NCBI RefSeq assembly: GCF_037911585.1
Contig: NZ_JBAJNS010000001.1
Coordinates: 62,001 to 126,000, forward strand
Direction of reading: 5' to 3'
Source of the DNA: Streptomyces sp. GSL17-111
GTDB taxonomy: Bacteria; Actinomycetota; Actinomycetes; Streptomycetales; Streptomycetaceae
DNA: 64,000 nt
Shown here: one piece after another, positions 8,860 through 17,511 of the stretch
Position numbering within the stretch: the first letter of the stretch is position 1
Layout: each line of letters begins with the position of its first letter
Translations under genes and position numbers: made by a program
Notes under the pieces: generated by a model
Told to the model about the DNA's origin: nothing
The model's input: the letters and a program-made list of their open reading frames with translations, nothing else
Databases searched by the model: none

Positions 8860-8891
8860 CCGCCCCCGGACGCAGCCGCGTCCGGGGGCGG
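8860..8891 (+). terminator. intrinsic terminator of the murT-gatD operon
   Basis: Perfect 14-base arms (8860-8873 and 8878-8891) with a four-base AGCC loop are followed by a short pyrimidine-rich run. It starts 22 bases after the gatD stop. Confidence 0.9.
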
Positions 8892-8936
8892 TTCTACTCT
8901 GGTGCGGGCGATCGGTACGAATCAGGAGCGTTGCGG

Positions 8937-9899
8937 ATGGATCACGGCGAACACGGCGTGTCGATGGACCTGGCGCCGTTCACGCTGGGGCGGGGACTGG
9001 CGTTCACCGGTGAGCCCTTCTTCCTGACCGGCTGCGTCGTGGCACTGCTGCTGTACGGCTGGGGTGTCGTGCGGCTCCGGCGACGCGGTGACGCCTGGCC
9101 GGTCGGCCGGATCGTCGCGTTCACCACGGGCGTGCTGACGATCGCGCTGATGATGTGCACGGCGCTCAACGAGTACGGCATGGTGCTGTTCAGCGTGCAC
9201 ATGGTGCAGCACATGGTCATCAGCATGCTGTCCCCGATCCTGCTGCTGCTCGGGGCGCCGGTCACGCTGGCGCTGCGGGCCCTGCCGGCGGCGGGCCGGG
9301 GCCGGACCGGGCCGCGCGAACTGCTCGTCCGGCTCCTGCACAGCCGCTACGTGCGGGTGATCTCGCACCCCGCGTTCACGATCCCGCTGTTCATCGCCAG
9401 CCTGTACGGGCTGTACTTCACTCCGCTGTTCGACGCGCTGATGAGCTCGCGGCCGGGGCACCTGGGGATGATGGTCCACTTCCTGGCCGTCGGTCTGGTC
9501 TTCTTCTGGCCGATCATGGGCGTGGACCCGGGACCGCACCGGCCGGGGTACATCATGCGCATGCTGGAGCTCTTCGCCGGTATGCCGTTCCACGCCTTCT
9601 TCGGCATCGCCCTGATGATGGGCAGCGAACCGATGGTGGGGACGTACGCCGATCCGCCGGCCTCGCTCGGGGTGACGGCACTCGGCGACCAGAACGCGGC
9701 CGGCGGCATCGCCTGGGCGTTCAGCGAGATCCCGTCCGTCCTGGTGCTGCTCGCCCTCGTCTACCAGTGGTACGTCTCCGAGCAGCGCCAGGCACGGCGT
9801 CTGGACCGGGCGGCCGAACGGGACGGGGACGCGGAACTGGCCGCGTACAACGCCTACCTCTCCTCGCTCCAGGCACGGAGCACCGCCGGTCGGAGCTGA
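8937..9899 (+). CDS. CtaG-type cytochrome c oxidase assembly membrane protein
   Basis: A 320-residue polytopic protein of the CtaG/caa3 family, with several transmembrane helices between about residues 20 and 285. Conserved His-containing motifs include VHMVQHMVIS and GHLGMMVHF. Members take part in copper delivery or cytochrome oxidase assembly in the membrane; the precise step is unsettled. ATG 8937 has AGGAG eight bases upstream, whereas TTG 8931 is too close to it. No oxidase genes are nearby, which is usual for the Streptomyces stand-alone copy. Confidence 0.87.
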   Translation: MDHGEHGVSMDLAPFTLGRGLAFTGEPFFLTGCVVALLLYGWGVVRLRRRGDAWPVGRIVAFTTGVLTIALMMCTALNEYGMVLFSVHMVQHMVISMLSPILLLLGAPVTLALRALPAAGRGRTGPRELLVRLLHSRYVRVISHPAFTIPLFIASLYGLYFTPLFDALMSSRPGHLGMMVHFLAVGLVFFWPIMGVDPGPHRPGYIMRMLELFAGMPFHAFFGIALMMGSEPMVGTYADPPASLGVTALGDQNAAGGIAWAFSEIPSVLVLLALVYQWYVSEQRQARRLDRAAERDGDAELAAYNAYLSSLQARSTAGRS

Positions 9900-9911
9900 G
9901 CCCCCAAGGCG

Positions 9912-9928
9912 CCGGCCCCTGGGGCCGG
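9912..9928 (+). terminator. short GC-rich hairpin after the CtaG-like gene
   Basis: CCGGCCCC at 9912-9919 and its complement at 9921-9928 form a compact stem 12 bases after the stop. The real loop would need to open the innermost pairs. It is a plausible but weak terminator. Confidence 0.5.
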
Positions 9929-10061
9929 GCACGGGCTCCTCCCCGCCCGGGTGCGCCCGCCCGCACACGACGGGACCATGGAGGGACGGGACGCGGCGGG
10001 GCCGCCGCAGGCGCCCGGGTGTTCGGTTCCGGGCTCCGCCGGCCCGCCAAGGAGGTGCGCG

Positions 10062-10253
10062 ATGCCAACCGCGACGAAGGTCATGGCGGGAACGACGCTC
10101 GGTGCGCTGGTGCTGGCCACGGCGTACACCGTGGGGCTGGGCGGCAGCGGGTGGGTGTGGTTCGCCTGGATCGTCCTCGGGCTGGTGACCCTGGGGCTCC
10201 TGACGGCGACGGGCGGCACGCGCCAGGGGCGCCCGCCACCGCATCCGCGCTGA
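10062..10253 (+). CDS. small two-helix membrane protein, function unknown
   Basis: A 63-residue protein with two hydrophobic segments (about 7-24 and 30-49) and a polar, Pro-rich tail. ATG 10062 is preceded by an AAGGAGG site at a suitable distance, which is the main support that it is translated. No family was recognised. It lies between the CtaG-like gene and a convergent TetR gene and is probably expressed alone or by read-through from upstream. Confidence 0.6.
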   Translation: MPTATKVMAGTTLGALVLATAYTVGLGGSGWVWFAWIVLGLVTLGLLTATGGTRQGRPPPHPR

Positions 10254-10304
10254 CGGCGTGCGGGGCCGTGCACCGGGGCGGACGCCGCTCTCCCCGAAAG
10301 AGGC

Positions 10305-10907
10305 TCAGGGCGCGGGCGGTTCCATGCCCATCACACCGCGCAGCCCGGTGCGCAGCAGGTGCGGGTCCAGCGGGCCGAAGAGGGCCTGCTGGACCAGAAA
10401 GCCCTGCGCCGCGCCGATGAGGACGCGGGCCGTGTCCTCGGGGGGCACGTCCGCGCGCATGAGGCCCCGCTCCTGGTAGCCGCGCACGATGCGCACCCAC
10501 GACTCCAGCACCCGCGCGTAGCCCTCGCGCATCCGGGCCGCCAGCTCCTCGTTGCGCAGCGTCTCGGCCCAGACCTGGAGGGCCAGCGCGGGGGTGGCCT
10601 GCGACGGTCCGGCCAGGACGCGGCACAGGACGGCGGGGAGCAGCACGTCGGGCAGCGGAGGCTCCTCGGAGCGGGCGGCGTCGGCGAACGCCGAGCCCAC
10701 CTCGTCGAACACCTCCGAGGCGATGGCCGCGATGAGGTCGTCCTTGCTGCGGAAGTAGCGGTAGACGGCGCCTGCGGACAGGCCGGTCTCCTGGAGGACG
10801 TCCTGCATGGACGTGGCGTGGAAGCCGTTGCGCGTGAAGCAGCGGCGGGCGCCGTCGAGAATCTGACGCCGGCGGGCGGTGAGGTGTTCCTGGGAGACGC
10901 GTGCCAT
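10305..10907 (-). CDS. TetR family regulator
   Basis: A 200-residue TetR protein with its helix-turn-helix at about residues 33-52 (MQDVLQETGLSAGAVYRYF) and a C-terminal ligand domain typical of drug-responsive members. It is divergent from the membrane protein at 11009. The shared 101-base spacer carries two copies of a near-palindromic motif, one beside each start codon, which argues for repression of both genes. The effector is unknown. Confidence 0.9.
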   Translation of the reverse strand: MARVSQEHLTARRRQILDGARRCFTRNGFHATSMQDVLQETGLSAGAVYRYFRSKDDLIAAIASEVFDEVGSAFADAARSEEPPLPDVLLPAVLCRVLAGPSQATPALALQVWAETLRNEELAARMREGYARVLESWVRIVRGYQERGLMRADVPPEDTARVLIGAAQGFLVQQALFGPLDPHLLRTGLRGVMGMEPPAP

Positions 10908-10920
10908 GGAGTCACGCTAA

Positions 10921-10990
10921 AACGAACGTTCCTTCTTGACAAGAGGCAAAGTCGGGCGCGAGGCTGGGTGCACCAAAACGAACGATCCTT
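10921..10990. promoter_or_regulatory. paired TetR-type operators
   Basis: AACGAACGTTCCTT (10921-10934) and AACGAACGATCCTT (10977-10990) are two copies of one 14-base site, 56 bases apart. The first has the perfect core GAACGTTC. A TTGACA -35-like box lies at 10936-10941 beside the first copy. One copy sits near each start codon of the divergent pair, so one regulator could control both. Confidence 0.7.
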
Positions 10991-11008
10991 CTTTTTGGAG
11001 GCCCGCCG

Positions 11009-12028
11009 ATGTCCACGACGCGCACCACTCCTCCCCCAGCGGCCACCGAAGCGGCGGCCCACGACAGCAAGGGGCCGGGCGACGCGCGGCGCCGCCTGGT
11101 CGCCGTCCTTCTCGCCGCCCCTTTGATCGCCGCGCTGGCCCTGTGGGCCTTCGCCTGGCCGGCCGCCCGGACGGCCCCCCGCGACCTGCCGGTCGGACTC
11201 GTCGCCCCGGCGGGTGCTCCCGTCGCGGAGCGGCTCACCACCGGCCCCGCCGAGGACTCCTTCGACGTGCACCGCTACCAGGACGCCGACGCGGCGCGGG
11301 CCGCAGTCGAGGACCGCGAGGTCTACGGAGCCCTGATCGCGTCCCCGCGCGGGACGGAACTCCTGACCGCCTCGGCCGCGAGCCCCGCCGTCGCGCAGCT
11401 GCTGGAGCGGACGGTCGCCGCGCAGGCGCCGCCGGGAACCGCGGTGCGGACCACGGACGTCGTGCCCCTGCCGGACACGGACCCGCGCGGTGCGGCCTTC
11501 GCGGCGGGCGCCCTTCCGCTCGCCCTGGCCGGCGTGGCCGCCGCCGCGCTCGTCACCCTGCTCGGTCTCGCCGGGGGCCGCGCCGCCGGGGCACTGGCGG
11601 CGGCCGCCGCCCTCGTCGGGCTCACGGCCGCCGCCGTCCAGCACAGCTGGCTCGGCGTGCTGACCGGGAACTGGTGGGCCGAGGCCGGGGTGCTGGGGCT
11701 CACGGTCCTGGCCGTCGCGGCCGCCGCGGCGGGCACCGCCGCCGTGCTGGGCCCCCGGGGCCTGGGCCTCGCTGCCTTCGTCCTCGTCCTGCTCGGCAAC
11801 CCCTTCTCCGGGGTCACCTCCGCGCCCGAGCTGCTGCCCTCAGCGGTCGCGTGGATCGGCCAGCTGCTCCCGCCGGGTGCCTCCGGTGCGCTGCTGCGGT
11901 CGGTCTCGTACTTCGGGAGCGCCGCCGCCGCTCCCACCCTCGTGCTGTCCGCGTGGGCCCTGCTCGGCCTCACGGCCGTGGTGCTGGGCGGGCGGCGGCA
12001 CCACCGGGCAGCCGCCGGGGCCCGGTGA
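11009..12028 (+). CDS. TetR-controlled polytopic membrane protein (ABC-2/YhgE-like)
   Basis: The 339-residue protein has one N-terminal transmembrane helix (about 30-50), an outward-facing soluble region to about residue 165, and then roughly six hydrophobic helices. This is the layout of ABC-2 or YhgE/Pip membrane proteins. No ATPase or second permease is encoded beside it. Family members are linked to export or phage entry, but no substrate can be read here. Divergence from a TetR gene with twin operators suggests an inducible efflux or envelope function. Start ATG 11009 follows a purine-rich GGAGG. Confidence 0.68.
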   Translation: MSTTRTTPPPAATEAAAHDSKGPGDARRRLVAVLLAAPLIAALALWAFAWPAARTAPRDLPVGLVAPAGAPVAERLTTGPAEDSFDVHRYQDADAARAAVEDREVYGALIASPRGTELLTASAASPAVAQLLERTVAAQAPPGTAVRTTDVVPLPDTDPRGAAFAAGALPLALAGVAAAALVTLLGLAGGRAAGALAAAAALVGLTAAAVQHSWLGVLTGNWWAEAGVLGLTVLAVAAAAAGTAAVLGPRGLGLAAFVLVLLGNPFSGVTSAPELLPSAVAWIGQLLPPGASGALLRSVSYFGSAAAAPTLVLSAWALLGLTAVVLGGRRHHRAAAGAR

Positions 12029-12030
12029 CG

Positions 12031-12047
12031 CCGGGGTGGCACCCCGG
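12031..12047 (+). terminator. short hairpin after the membrane protein gene
   Basis: CCGGGGTG at 12031-12038 pairs with 12040-12047 around a central G. It begins three bases after the stop codon. It is a plausible intrinsic terminator with a tight loop. Confidence 0.55.
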
Positions 12048-12170
12048 GGACGGCAGCGTGGCCCCGCACCGGCGACCTCAAACAGGCCGTGGTGCCGGGC
12101 CGTGGCGCCGTCCGGTGCCGTCCGGTGGAGCAGGAGGAGTAAAGCGGCGCACAACGGTCATTCGGTGAGC

Positions 12171-12671
12171 ATGGAGGCGTACCGTCCGGCTCGCAACGAG
12201 ACGCCGCTGGAGCGCGACGACCGCAACTTCGCGGAACTGCTGCAGGAGCTGCGCGTGATCCAGACCGGCGTGCAGATCCTGTTCGCCTTCCTGCTCACCC
12301 TGGCCTTCACCCCGCGCTTCCCGGAGCTCGACGACGTCCAGCGCGGCACGTACGTCACCACGCTGCTGCTGAGCGCCCTGAGCGCCCTGCTGTTCACCAC
12401 GCCTGCCGTCGTGCACCGGGTGCTGTTCCGCCGGGGGGCGAAACGGCGGGTCGTGGAGGTCTCCGCGCGGCTGGCGACCGCAGGGCTCGCCGTGCTCGGA
12501 CTGTCCCTCACCGGCGCCGTCCTGCTCGTCGTCGACTTCGTGCTGGGGCGGGGCGTCGGGATCGTCGCCGGTGCGGCGACGTTCACGGCGTGCGTCGCAC
12601 TGTGGGCCGTGCTCCCCTGGCAGGTGCGCCGAGCCCACGCGCGCACCCGGCAGGACGCTCAGGCGCCCTGA
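12171..12671 (+). CDS. DUF6328 family membrane protein
   Basis: A 166-residue protein with the DUF6328 opening (ETPLERDDRNFAELLQELRV then QTGVQILFAF) and four hydrophobic helices at roughly residues 36-55, 68-85, 105-125 and 128-148. Its function is unknown; family members are small polytopic actinobacterial proteins. ATG 12171 is used, but GTG 12165 is an in-frame alternative. The nearest strong Shine-Dalgarno (AGGAGGAG at 12133-12140) is too far away, so the start is uncertain. Its 3' end overlaps bioF by 13 bases tail to tail. Confidence 0.75.
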   Translation: MEAYRPARNETPLERDDRNFAELLQELRVIQTGVQILFAFLLTLAFTPRFPELDDVQRGTYVTTLLLSALSALLFTTPAVVHRVLFRRGAKRRVVEVSARLATAGLAVLGLSLTGAVLLVVDFVLGRGVGIVAGAATFTACVALWAVLPWQVRRAHARTRQDAQAP

Positions 12672-13804
12672 GGGGCAAGCGAGACGATCGTGCGCAGCGC
12701 CCGGGTCACCTGGGCGTCGGTGAGGTCGGCGCGTGCGGTGAGCCGGAGCCGGGAGACGCCGTCGGGCACCGAGGGCGGGCGGAAGCAGCCGACGGCCAGC
12801 CCGGCTGCCCGGCAGTCCGCGGCCCAGCGCAGCGCGGCCTGCGGGGAGGGTGCCCGGACCGAGACGACCGCCGCGTCCGGGCGGGCGGCCGCCAGACCGG
12901 CCGACGTCAGGCCCCGATGCAGGGCGAGGGCGGTGCGGCGTACCCGCTCGGCGCGCTCCGGCTCCGCCCGCAGGACGCGCAGCGCCGCCAGCGCCGCGCC
13001 GGCGGCGGCGGGTGCGAGCCCGGTGTCGAAGATGAAGGTGCGCGCGGTGTTGACCAGATGCTCGACGACCCGTGCGGAGGCCAGGACCGCTCCCCCCTGG
13101 CTCCCGAGCGACTTCGACAGGGTGACCGTCGCGACCACGTCCTCGCGGCCCGCGAGCCCCGCCGCGTCGAGCGTGCCCCGACCTCCCCGGCCGAGGACGC
13201 CGAGCCCGTGCGCGTCGTCGACGAGGAGCGCCGCGCCCGCCTCCCGGCACGCGCGGTGCAGCTCCCCGAGCGGGGCGGCGTCGCCGTCCACGGAGAACAC
13301 CGCGTCCGTGACGGCCAGGGCCGGCCCCGTGTGTCCGGCGAGCGCCTTCGCCGTCGCACCGGGGTCGGCGTGCGGGACGACGACCGTCTCGGCGCGGGCG
13401 AGCCGGCATCCGTCGATGAGGGAGGCGTGGTTGTCCGCGTCGGACACGACGCGCCCCTCCCGGGGCGCGAGGGCGGTGACGGCCGCGAGGTTCGCCGCGT
13501 ACCCCGAGGACAGGACGAGGGCGGACTCGAACCCGCAGAAGGCGGCCAGTTCGGCCTCGAGCTCGGCGTGCAGGCCGGTCGATCCGGTCACGAGCCGGGA
13601 GCCCGTGGCCCCCGCGCCCCACCGGCGGGCCGCCTCGCCCGCGGCCGTGGTGACGCGGGGGTCCCGGGCGAGTCCCAGATAGTCGTTCCCGGCCAGATCC
13701 AGCAGCGCGTCGTCGGCGGCGCGGGGGCGCAGCCGCCGGACGAGACCGGCCTTCCCGCGCCGCTCGTGTGCCACGTCGAGCCAGCCGAAAGGGTCTTCAG
13801 CCAT
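12659..13804 (-). CDS. bioF: 8-amino-7-oxononanoate synthase
   Basis: This 381-residue PLP enzyme condenses pimeloyl-ACP/CoA with alanine in the first committed step of biotin ring assembly. It shows LDLAGNDYLGLA, the PLP-contacting LLVDDAHGLGVLG, and the Schiff-base lysine in TVTLSKSLGSQGG. ATG 13804 has GAGGAG a suitable distance upstream. The gene is divergent from bioBAD across a 146-base region with a perfect palindrome. Its 3' end overlaps the DUF6328 gene on the other strand. Confidence 0.96.
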   Translation of the reverse strand: MAEDPFGWLDVAHERRGKAGLVRRLRPRAADDALLDLAGNDYLGLARDPRVTTAAGEAARRWGAGATGSRLVTGSTGLHAELEAELAAFCGFESALVLSSGYAANLAAVTALAPREGRVVSDADNHASLIDGCRLARAETVVVPHADPGATAKALAGHTGPALAVTDAVFSVDGDAAPLGELHRACREAGAALLVDDAHGLGVLGRGGRGTLDAAGLAGREDVVATVTLSKSLGSQGGAVLASARVVEHLVNTARTFIFDTGLAPAAAGAALAALRVLRAEPERAERVRRTALALHRGLTSAGLAAARPDAAVVSVRAPSPQAALRWAADCRAAGLAVGCFRPPSVPDGVSRLRLTARADLTDAQVTRALRTIVSLAPQGA

Positions 13805-13865
13805 GGTCGGGCGCTCCTCGGTTCGTCGGTTCACCCGAACCTAACCGGACGGGGCCCGGTGCACC

Positions 13866-13881
13866 GTGTGGCAATCCACAC
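13866..13881. promoter_or_regulatory. candidate biotin-locus operator
   Basis: GTGTGG-CAAT-CCACAC is a perfect inverted repeat near the middle of the bioF/bioB divergent spacer, 61 bases from the bioF ATG and 69 from the bioB ATG. It is well placed to control both directions. It does not resemble the BirA or BioQ sites I know, so the regulator is unassigned. Confidence 0.6.
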
Positions 13882-13950
13882 ACCCCGATCGGCCGCTGTT
13901 GTGTCATCCCGCCTTGGCCCGGGGCTTGTCGGTGAGCGAGGATGCGCGCC

Positions 13951-15174
13951 ATGGACCTGCTGAACACGCTGGTGGACAAGGGGCTGCGGCGCGAGCTGCC
14001 GACGCGCGAGGAAGCGCTCGCCGTGCTGGCGACCTCAGACGACGAACTGCTCGATGTGGTGGCCGCGGCGGGCAAGGTCCGCCGCCACTGGTTCGGGCGG
14101 CGGGTGAAGCTCAACTATCTGGTGAACCTGAAGTCGGGGCTGTGCCCGGAGGACTGCTCGTACTGCTCGCAGCGGCTCGGGTCGAAGGCCGAGATCCTCA
14201 AGTACACCTGGCTCAAGCCCGACCAGGCCGCCGCCGCCGCGCGGGCGGGGCTCGCCGGGGGCGCCAAGCGGGTGTGCCTGGTGGCCAGTGGGCGCGGCCC
14301 CACCGACCGCGACGTGGACCGGGTGTCGGAGACGATCGCGGCCATCAAGGAGCAGCACGAGGGCGTGGAGGTGTGCGCCTGCCTGGGCCTGCTCTCCGAC
14401 GGTCAGGCCGACCGGCTGCGGGAGGCGGGCGCGGACGCCTACAACCACAACCTCAACACCTCCGAGGCCACCTACGCGGACATCACCACGACCCACACGT
14501 ACGCCGACCGCGTCTCCACGGTGCAGCAGGCGCAGGCCGCGGGCCTGTCGGCCTGTTCCGGGCTGATCGCGGGCATGGGCGAGACCGACGCCGACCTGGT
14601 GGACGTCGTCTTCTCGCTGCGGGAGCTGGACCCCGACTCGGTCCCGGTGAACTTCCTGATCCCCTTCGAGGGGACGCCGCTGGCCAAGGAGTGGCACCTC
14701 ACGCCGCAGCGGGTACTGCGCATCCTGGCCATGGTGCGGTTCGTGTGCCCGGACGTCGAGGTGCGGCTGGCCGCCGGACGTGAGGTGCACCTGCGGTCGC
14801 TCCAGCCGCTCGCCCTCCACCTGGCGAACTCCATCTTCCTGGGCGACTACCTGACCAGCGAGGGCCAGGCGGGCCAGGCCGACCTCGACATGATCGCGGA
14901 CGCGGGCTTCGAGGTGGAGGGGAGCGGCACCACGACGCTGCCCGAGCACCGCGCCGACGCGCTCGCGGCCGGCGGCTGCGGGTCCGGCGGCGGGTGCGCG
15001 CCCTGCGGCGACCCGGCGTCCGAGGAGCCGCCGGCGCGGGCCGCCGCGGCCGGTGACGAGGCGGTCGCGGTGGCGGCGGAGGCCACTCCCGCGGCGGTCG
15101 CCGGTGACGCGCGCACCGACCTGGTGGCGGTGCGGCGCCGGGGCGCCGGGACCGACCTGCCGCCCAATGCCTGA
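13951..15174 (+). CDS. bioB: biotin synthase (radical SAM)
   Basis: A 407-residue radical SAM enzyme that inserts sulfur into dethiobiotin. The cluster motif CPEDCSYC (C-x3-C-x2-C) lies near residues 64-71, followed by conserved YNHNLNTSE and [14 protein letters not shown]. The last ~70 residues are a Cys- and Ala-rich extension ([12 protein letters not shown]) that exceeds the usual length and is seen in actinobacterial BioB. ATG 13951 has GAGG nine bases upstream; ATG 13942 is an alternative with no room for one. Its end overlaps bioA by eight bases. Confidence 0.96.
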   Translation: MDLLNTLVDKGLRRELPTREEALAVLATSDDELLDVVAAAGKVRRHWFGRRVKLNYLVNLKSGLCPEDCSYCSQRLGSKAEILKYTWLKPDQAAAAARAGLAGGAKRVCLVASGRGPTDRDVDRVSETIAAIKEQHEGVEVCACLGLLSDGQADRLREAGADAYNHNLNTSEATYADITTTHTYADRVSTVQQAQAAGLSACSGLIAGMGETDADLVDVVFSLRELDPDSVPVNFLIPFEGTPLAKEWHLTPQRVLRILAMVRFVCPDVEVRLAAGREVHLRSLQPLALHLANSIFLGDYLTSEGQAGQADLDMIADAGFEVEGSGTTTLPEHRADALAAGGCGSGGGCAPCGDPASEEPPARAAAAGDEAVAVAAEATPAAVAGDARTDLVAVRRRGAGTDLPPNA

Positions 15175-16480
15175 GCCGCTCACCCCCGACCGGCTGCTGG
15201 CACTGGACCGGCAGCACGTGTGGCACCCGTACGGTCCGATGCCCGGCCGGGAGGCGCCGCTGGCCGTCGAGTCCGCGGCCGGGGTGCGGCTGCGGCTGGC
15301 CGAGCCGGTAGCCGGGCACCGCGAGCTGGTGGACGGCATGTCGTCGTGGTGGTCGGCCGTCCACGGATACAACCACCCGGTGCTCAACGAGGCCGCCCGT
15401 GGGCAGTTGGACCGGGTCAGTCACGTGATGTTCGGCGGGCTCACCCACGAGCCCGCCGTCCGGCTGGCGAAGCGGCTCGTCGACGTCACGCCGGAGGGGC
15501 TGGAGCATGTCTTCCTGGCCGACTCCGGCTCGGTGTCGGTCGAGGTGGCCGTCAAGATGTGCCTGCAGTACTGGCGCTCGGTGGGGCGGCCCGCCAAGCA
15601 GCGGCTGCTGACCTGGCGCGGCGGCTACCACGGGGACACCTGGACGCCGATGTCGGTGTGCGATCCGGACGGCGGCATGCACCACCTGTGGTCGGGAGTG
15701 CTGCCCCGGCAGGTCTTCGCCCCGGCACCGCCGCCCGGTTTCGACGCCGCCCCGGACCCGGAGTACGCCGGGCGGCTGCGTGCGCTGGTGGCCGAGCACG
15801 CGGACGAGCTGGCGGCCGTCATCGTCGAACCCGTGGTGCAGGGCGCGGGCGGGATGCGCTTCCACTCCCCCGCGTACCTGCGCGTGCTGCGCGAGGCGTG
15901 CGACGAGCACGGCGTGCTGCTGATCCTCGACGAGATCGCCACCGGCTTCGGCCGGACGGGGACCTTCTTCGCGTCCGAGCACGCCGGGATCAGCCCCGAC
16001 GTGCTGTGTGTCGGCAAGGCTCTGACCGGCGGCTACCTGACGATGGCGGCGACGCTGTGCTCCACCGAGGTGGCGCGCGGCATCTCCGAGGGCGAGGTGC
16101 CGGTCCTGGCACACGGCCCGACCTTCATGGCCAACCCGCTGGCCGCCGCCGTGGCCGACGCCTCGATCGGCCTGCTGCTCTCCCAGGACTGGGCCGGCGA
16201 GGTGAAGCGCATCGGTGCCGGGCTGCGGGAGGGACTCGCGGCGGCCCAGGGTGCGCCCGGCGTGCGGGACGTGCGCGTCCTGGGCGCGATCGGCGTCGTG
16301 CAGCTGGACCGGGAGGTGGACGTGGCGGCGGCGACGCGGGCCGCGGTCGGGCACGGCGTCTGGCTGCGGCCGTTCCGCGACATGGTCTACACGATGCCGC
16401 CCTACGTCACCGGTGACGAGGACGTCGCCCGCATCGGTGCGGCCGTGTGCGCGGCGGCGCGGGCGGGGGTCCGCACATGA
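15167..16480 (+). CDS. bioA: adenosylmethionine-8-amino-7-oxononanoate aminotransferase
   Basis: A 437-residue class III aminotransferase that converts KAPA to DAPA, normally with S-adenosylmethionine as amino donor. Characteristic elements are HVWHPYGPM near the N terminus, [14 protein letters not shown], the PLP-phosphate region [28 protein letters not shown], and the PLP lysine in [14 protein letters not shown] 15167 overlaps the bioB stop. The ATGA junction with bioD indicates translational coupling in the operon. Confidence 0.96.
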   Translation: MPEPLTPDRLLALDRQHVWHPYGPMPGREAPLAVESAAGVRLRLAEPVAGHRELVDGMSSWWSAVHGYNHPVLNEAARGQLDRVSHVMFGGLTHEPAVRLAKRLVDVTPEGLEHVFLADSGSVSVEVAVKMCLQYWRSVGRPAKQRLLTWRGGYHGDTWTPMSVCDPDGGMHHLWSGVLPRQVFAPAPPPGFDAAPDPEYAGRLRALVAEHADELAAVIVEPVVQGAGGMRFHSPAYLRVLREACDEHGVLLILDEIATGFGRTGTFFASEHAGISPDVLCVGKALTGGYLTMAATLCSTEVARGISEGEVPVLAHGPTFMANPLAAAVADASIGLLLSQDWAGEVKRIGAGLREGLAAAQGAPGVRDVRVLGAIGVVQLDREVDVAAATRAAVGHGVWLRPFRDMVYTMPPYVTGDEDVARIGAAVCAAARAGVRT

Positions 16481-17187
16481 GCATCCTGTTCGTGTCCGGT
16501 ACGGGCACCGAGATCGGCAAGACGGTGACGGTGGCCGCCTTGGCCGCCTGCGCGGTCGCGGCCGGCCGGAGCGTCGCGGTGCTGAAGCCGGCCCAGACCG
16601 GCGTGGCGGCCGGGGAGCCCGGCGACGTCGCCGAGGTGCGGCGGCTCGCCGGGGAGTCGGTGACCGGCCTGGAGCTGGCCCGCTACCCCGAACCGCTGGC
16701 CCCGCAGACGGCGGCGCGCCGGAGCGGTCGGCCCGGTGTGCGCCCGGCGGACGTCGCCGAGGCGGCGGAGAAGCTGGCCGCCGACCACGACCTGGTGCTC
16801 GTCGAGGGCGCCGGGGGCCTGCTCGTGCGATTCGACGAGGAGGGTGGGACGCTCGCGGACGCGGCCCGCCTGCTGGACGCCCCGGTGCTGCCGGTCGCCC
16901 CGGCCGGGCTGGGCACACTGAACGCCACGGCCCTGACGGCCGAGGCCCTGCGCGCGCGGGGGCTGTGCCTCCCCGGCGTCGTGGTCGGCTCCTGGCCGGC
17001 CGAGCCGGACCTGGCGGCGCTGTGCAACCTGACGGACCTGCCGGAGTCGGCGGGCGCCCCCCTGCTGGGCCTGGTACCGCACGGCGCGGGGGGCCTGGAC
17101 GCGGAACGGTTCCGGGCGGCCGCGCCCGGCTGGCTGGCGCCCGGGCTCGGCGGCACGGGGTTCGCGCCGCCGCACGCGCGGCCCTGA
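16477..17187 (+). CDS. bioD: dethiobiotin synthetase
   Basis: The 236-residue ATPase closes the ureido ring of dethiobiotin from DAPA and CO2. The P-loop is [13 protein letters not shown] at the N terminus, and the substrate loop motifs are KPAQTG and VEGAGGLLV. It begins inside the bioA stop (ATGA). The operon therefore covers bioB, bioA and bioD with bioF divergent. Genes for pimelate supply (bioC/bioH or bioI/bioW) are not in the window. Confidence 0.95.
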   Translation: MSILFVSGTGTEIGKTVTVAALAACAVAAGRSVAVLKPAQTGVAAGEPGDVAEVRRLAGESVTGLELARYPEPLAPQTAARRSGRPGVRPADVAEAAEKLAADHDLVLVEGAGGLLVRFDEEGGTLADAARLLDAPVLPVAPAGLGTLNATALTAEALRARGLCLPGVVVGSWPAEPDLAALCNLTDLPESAGAPLLGLVPHGAGGLDAERFRAAAPGWLAPGLGGTGFAPPHARP

Positions 17188-17188
17188 G

Positions 17189-17258
17189 CCGTGGGCGGCC
17201 CCGCGCGGCGTCCTCACCGGCGTGCGGTGGGCCGGGGCCGCGACGCGTCCGCCCACGG
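17189..17258 (+). terminator. long stem-loop after the biotin operon
   Basis: CCGTGGGCGG (17189-17198) is perfectly complementary to 17249-17258, with further inner GC-rich pairing (GCGGCCCCG with CGGGGCCGC). It begins one base after the bioD stop. The rest of the gap, 17259-17511, shows no convincing gene; TACGCT at 17388-17393 could be a -10 for the DUF21 operon. Confidence 0.6.
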
Positions 17259-17511
17259 GGCCTGGATCGCCGCCGGCCACACCCGCGAGCAGCGGTGGAG
17301 CCGCGGGGTCAAGCGCCTGTGAGCGGACGCCGTTCCGGGCCGCGACGCCTCCGCCACGGCCCGGGATGCCGTTCGGCACAGCTTGCGTACGCTGGGAGAA
17401 CCTGCCCGCGACGGTGAGAAAGGGGGCAGCGCCGGCCATGGGCGAACCTTCCGGTCCAGCGGGCCGCGCACGGTGCCCCTCCCGTGGTGTTCCGGGGTCG
17501 TGGAGGCCTCG

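Noticed and set aside
17259-17511. Missed gene between bioD and the DUF21 operon
   Set aside because: Short open frames exist, but none has a recognisable start, ribosome-binding site or domain.
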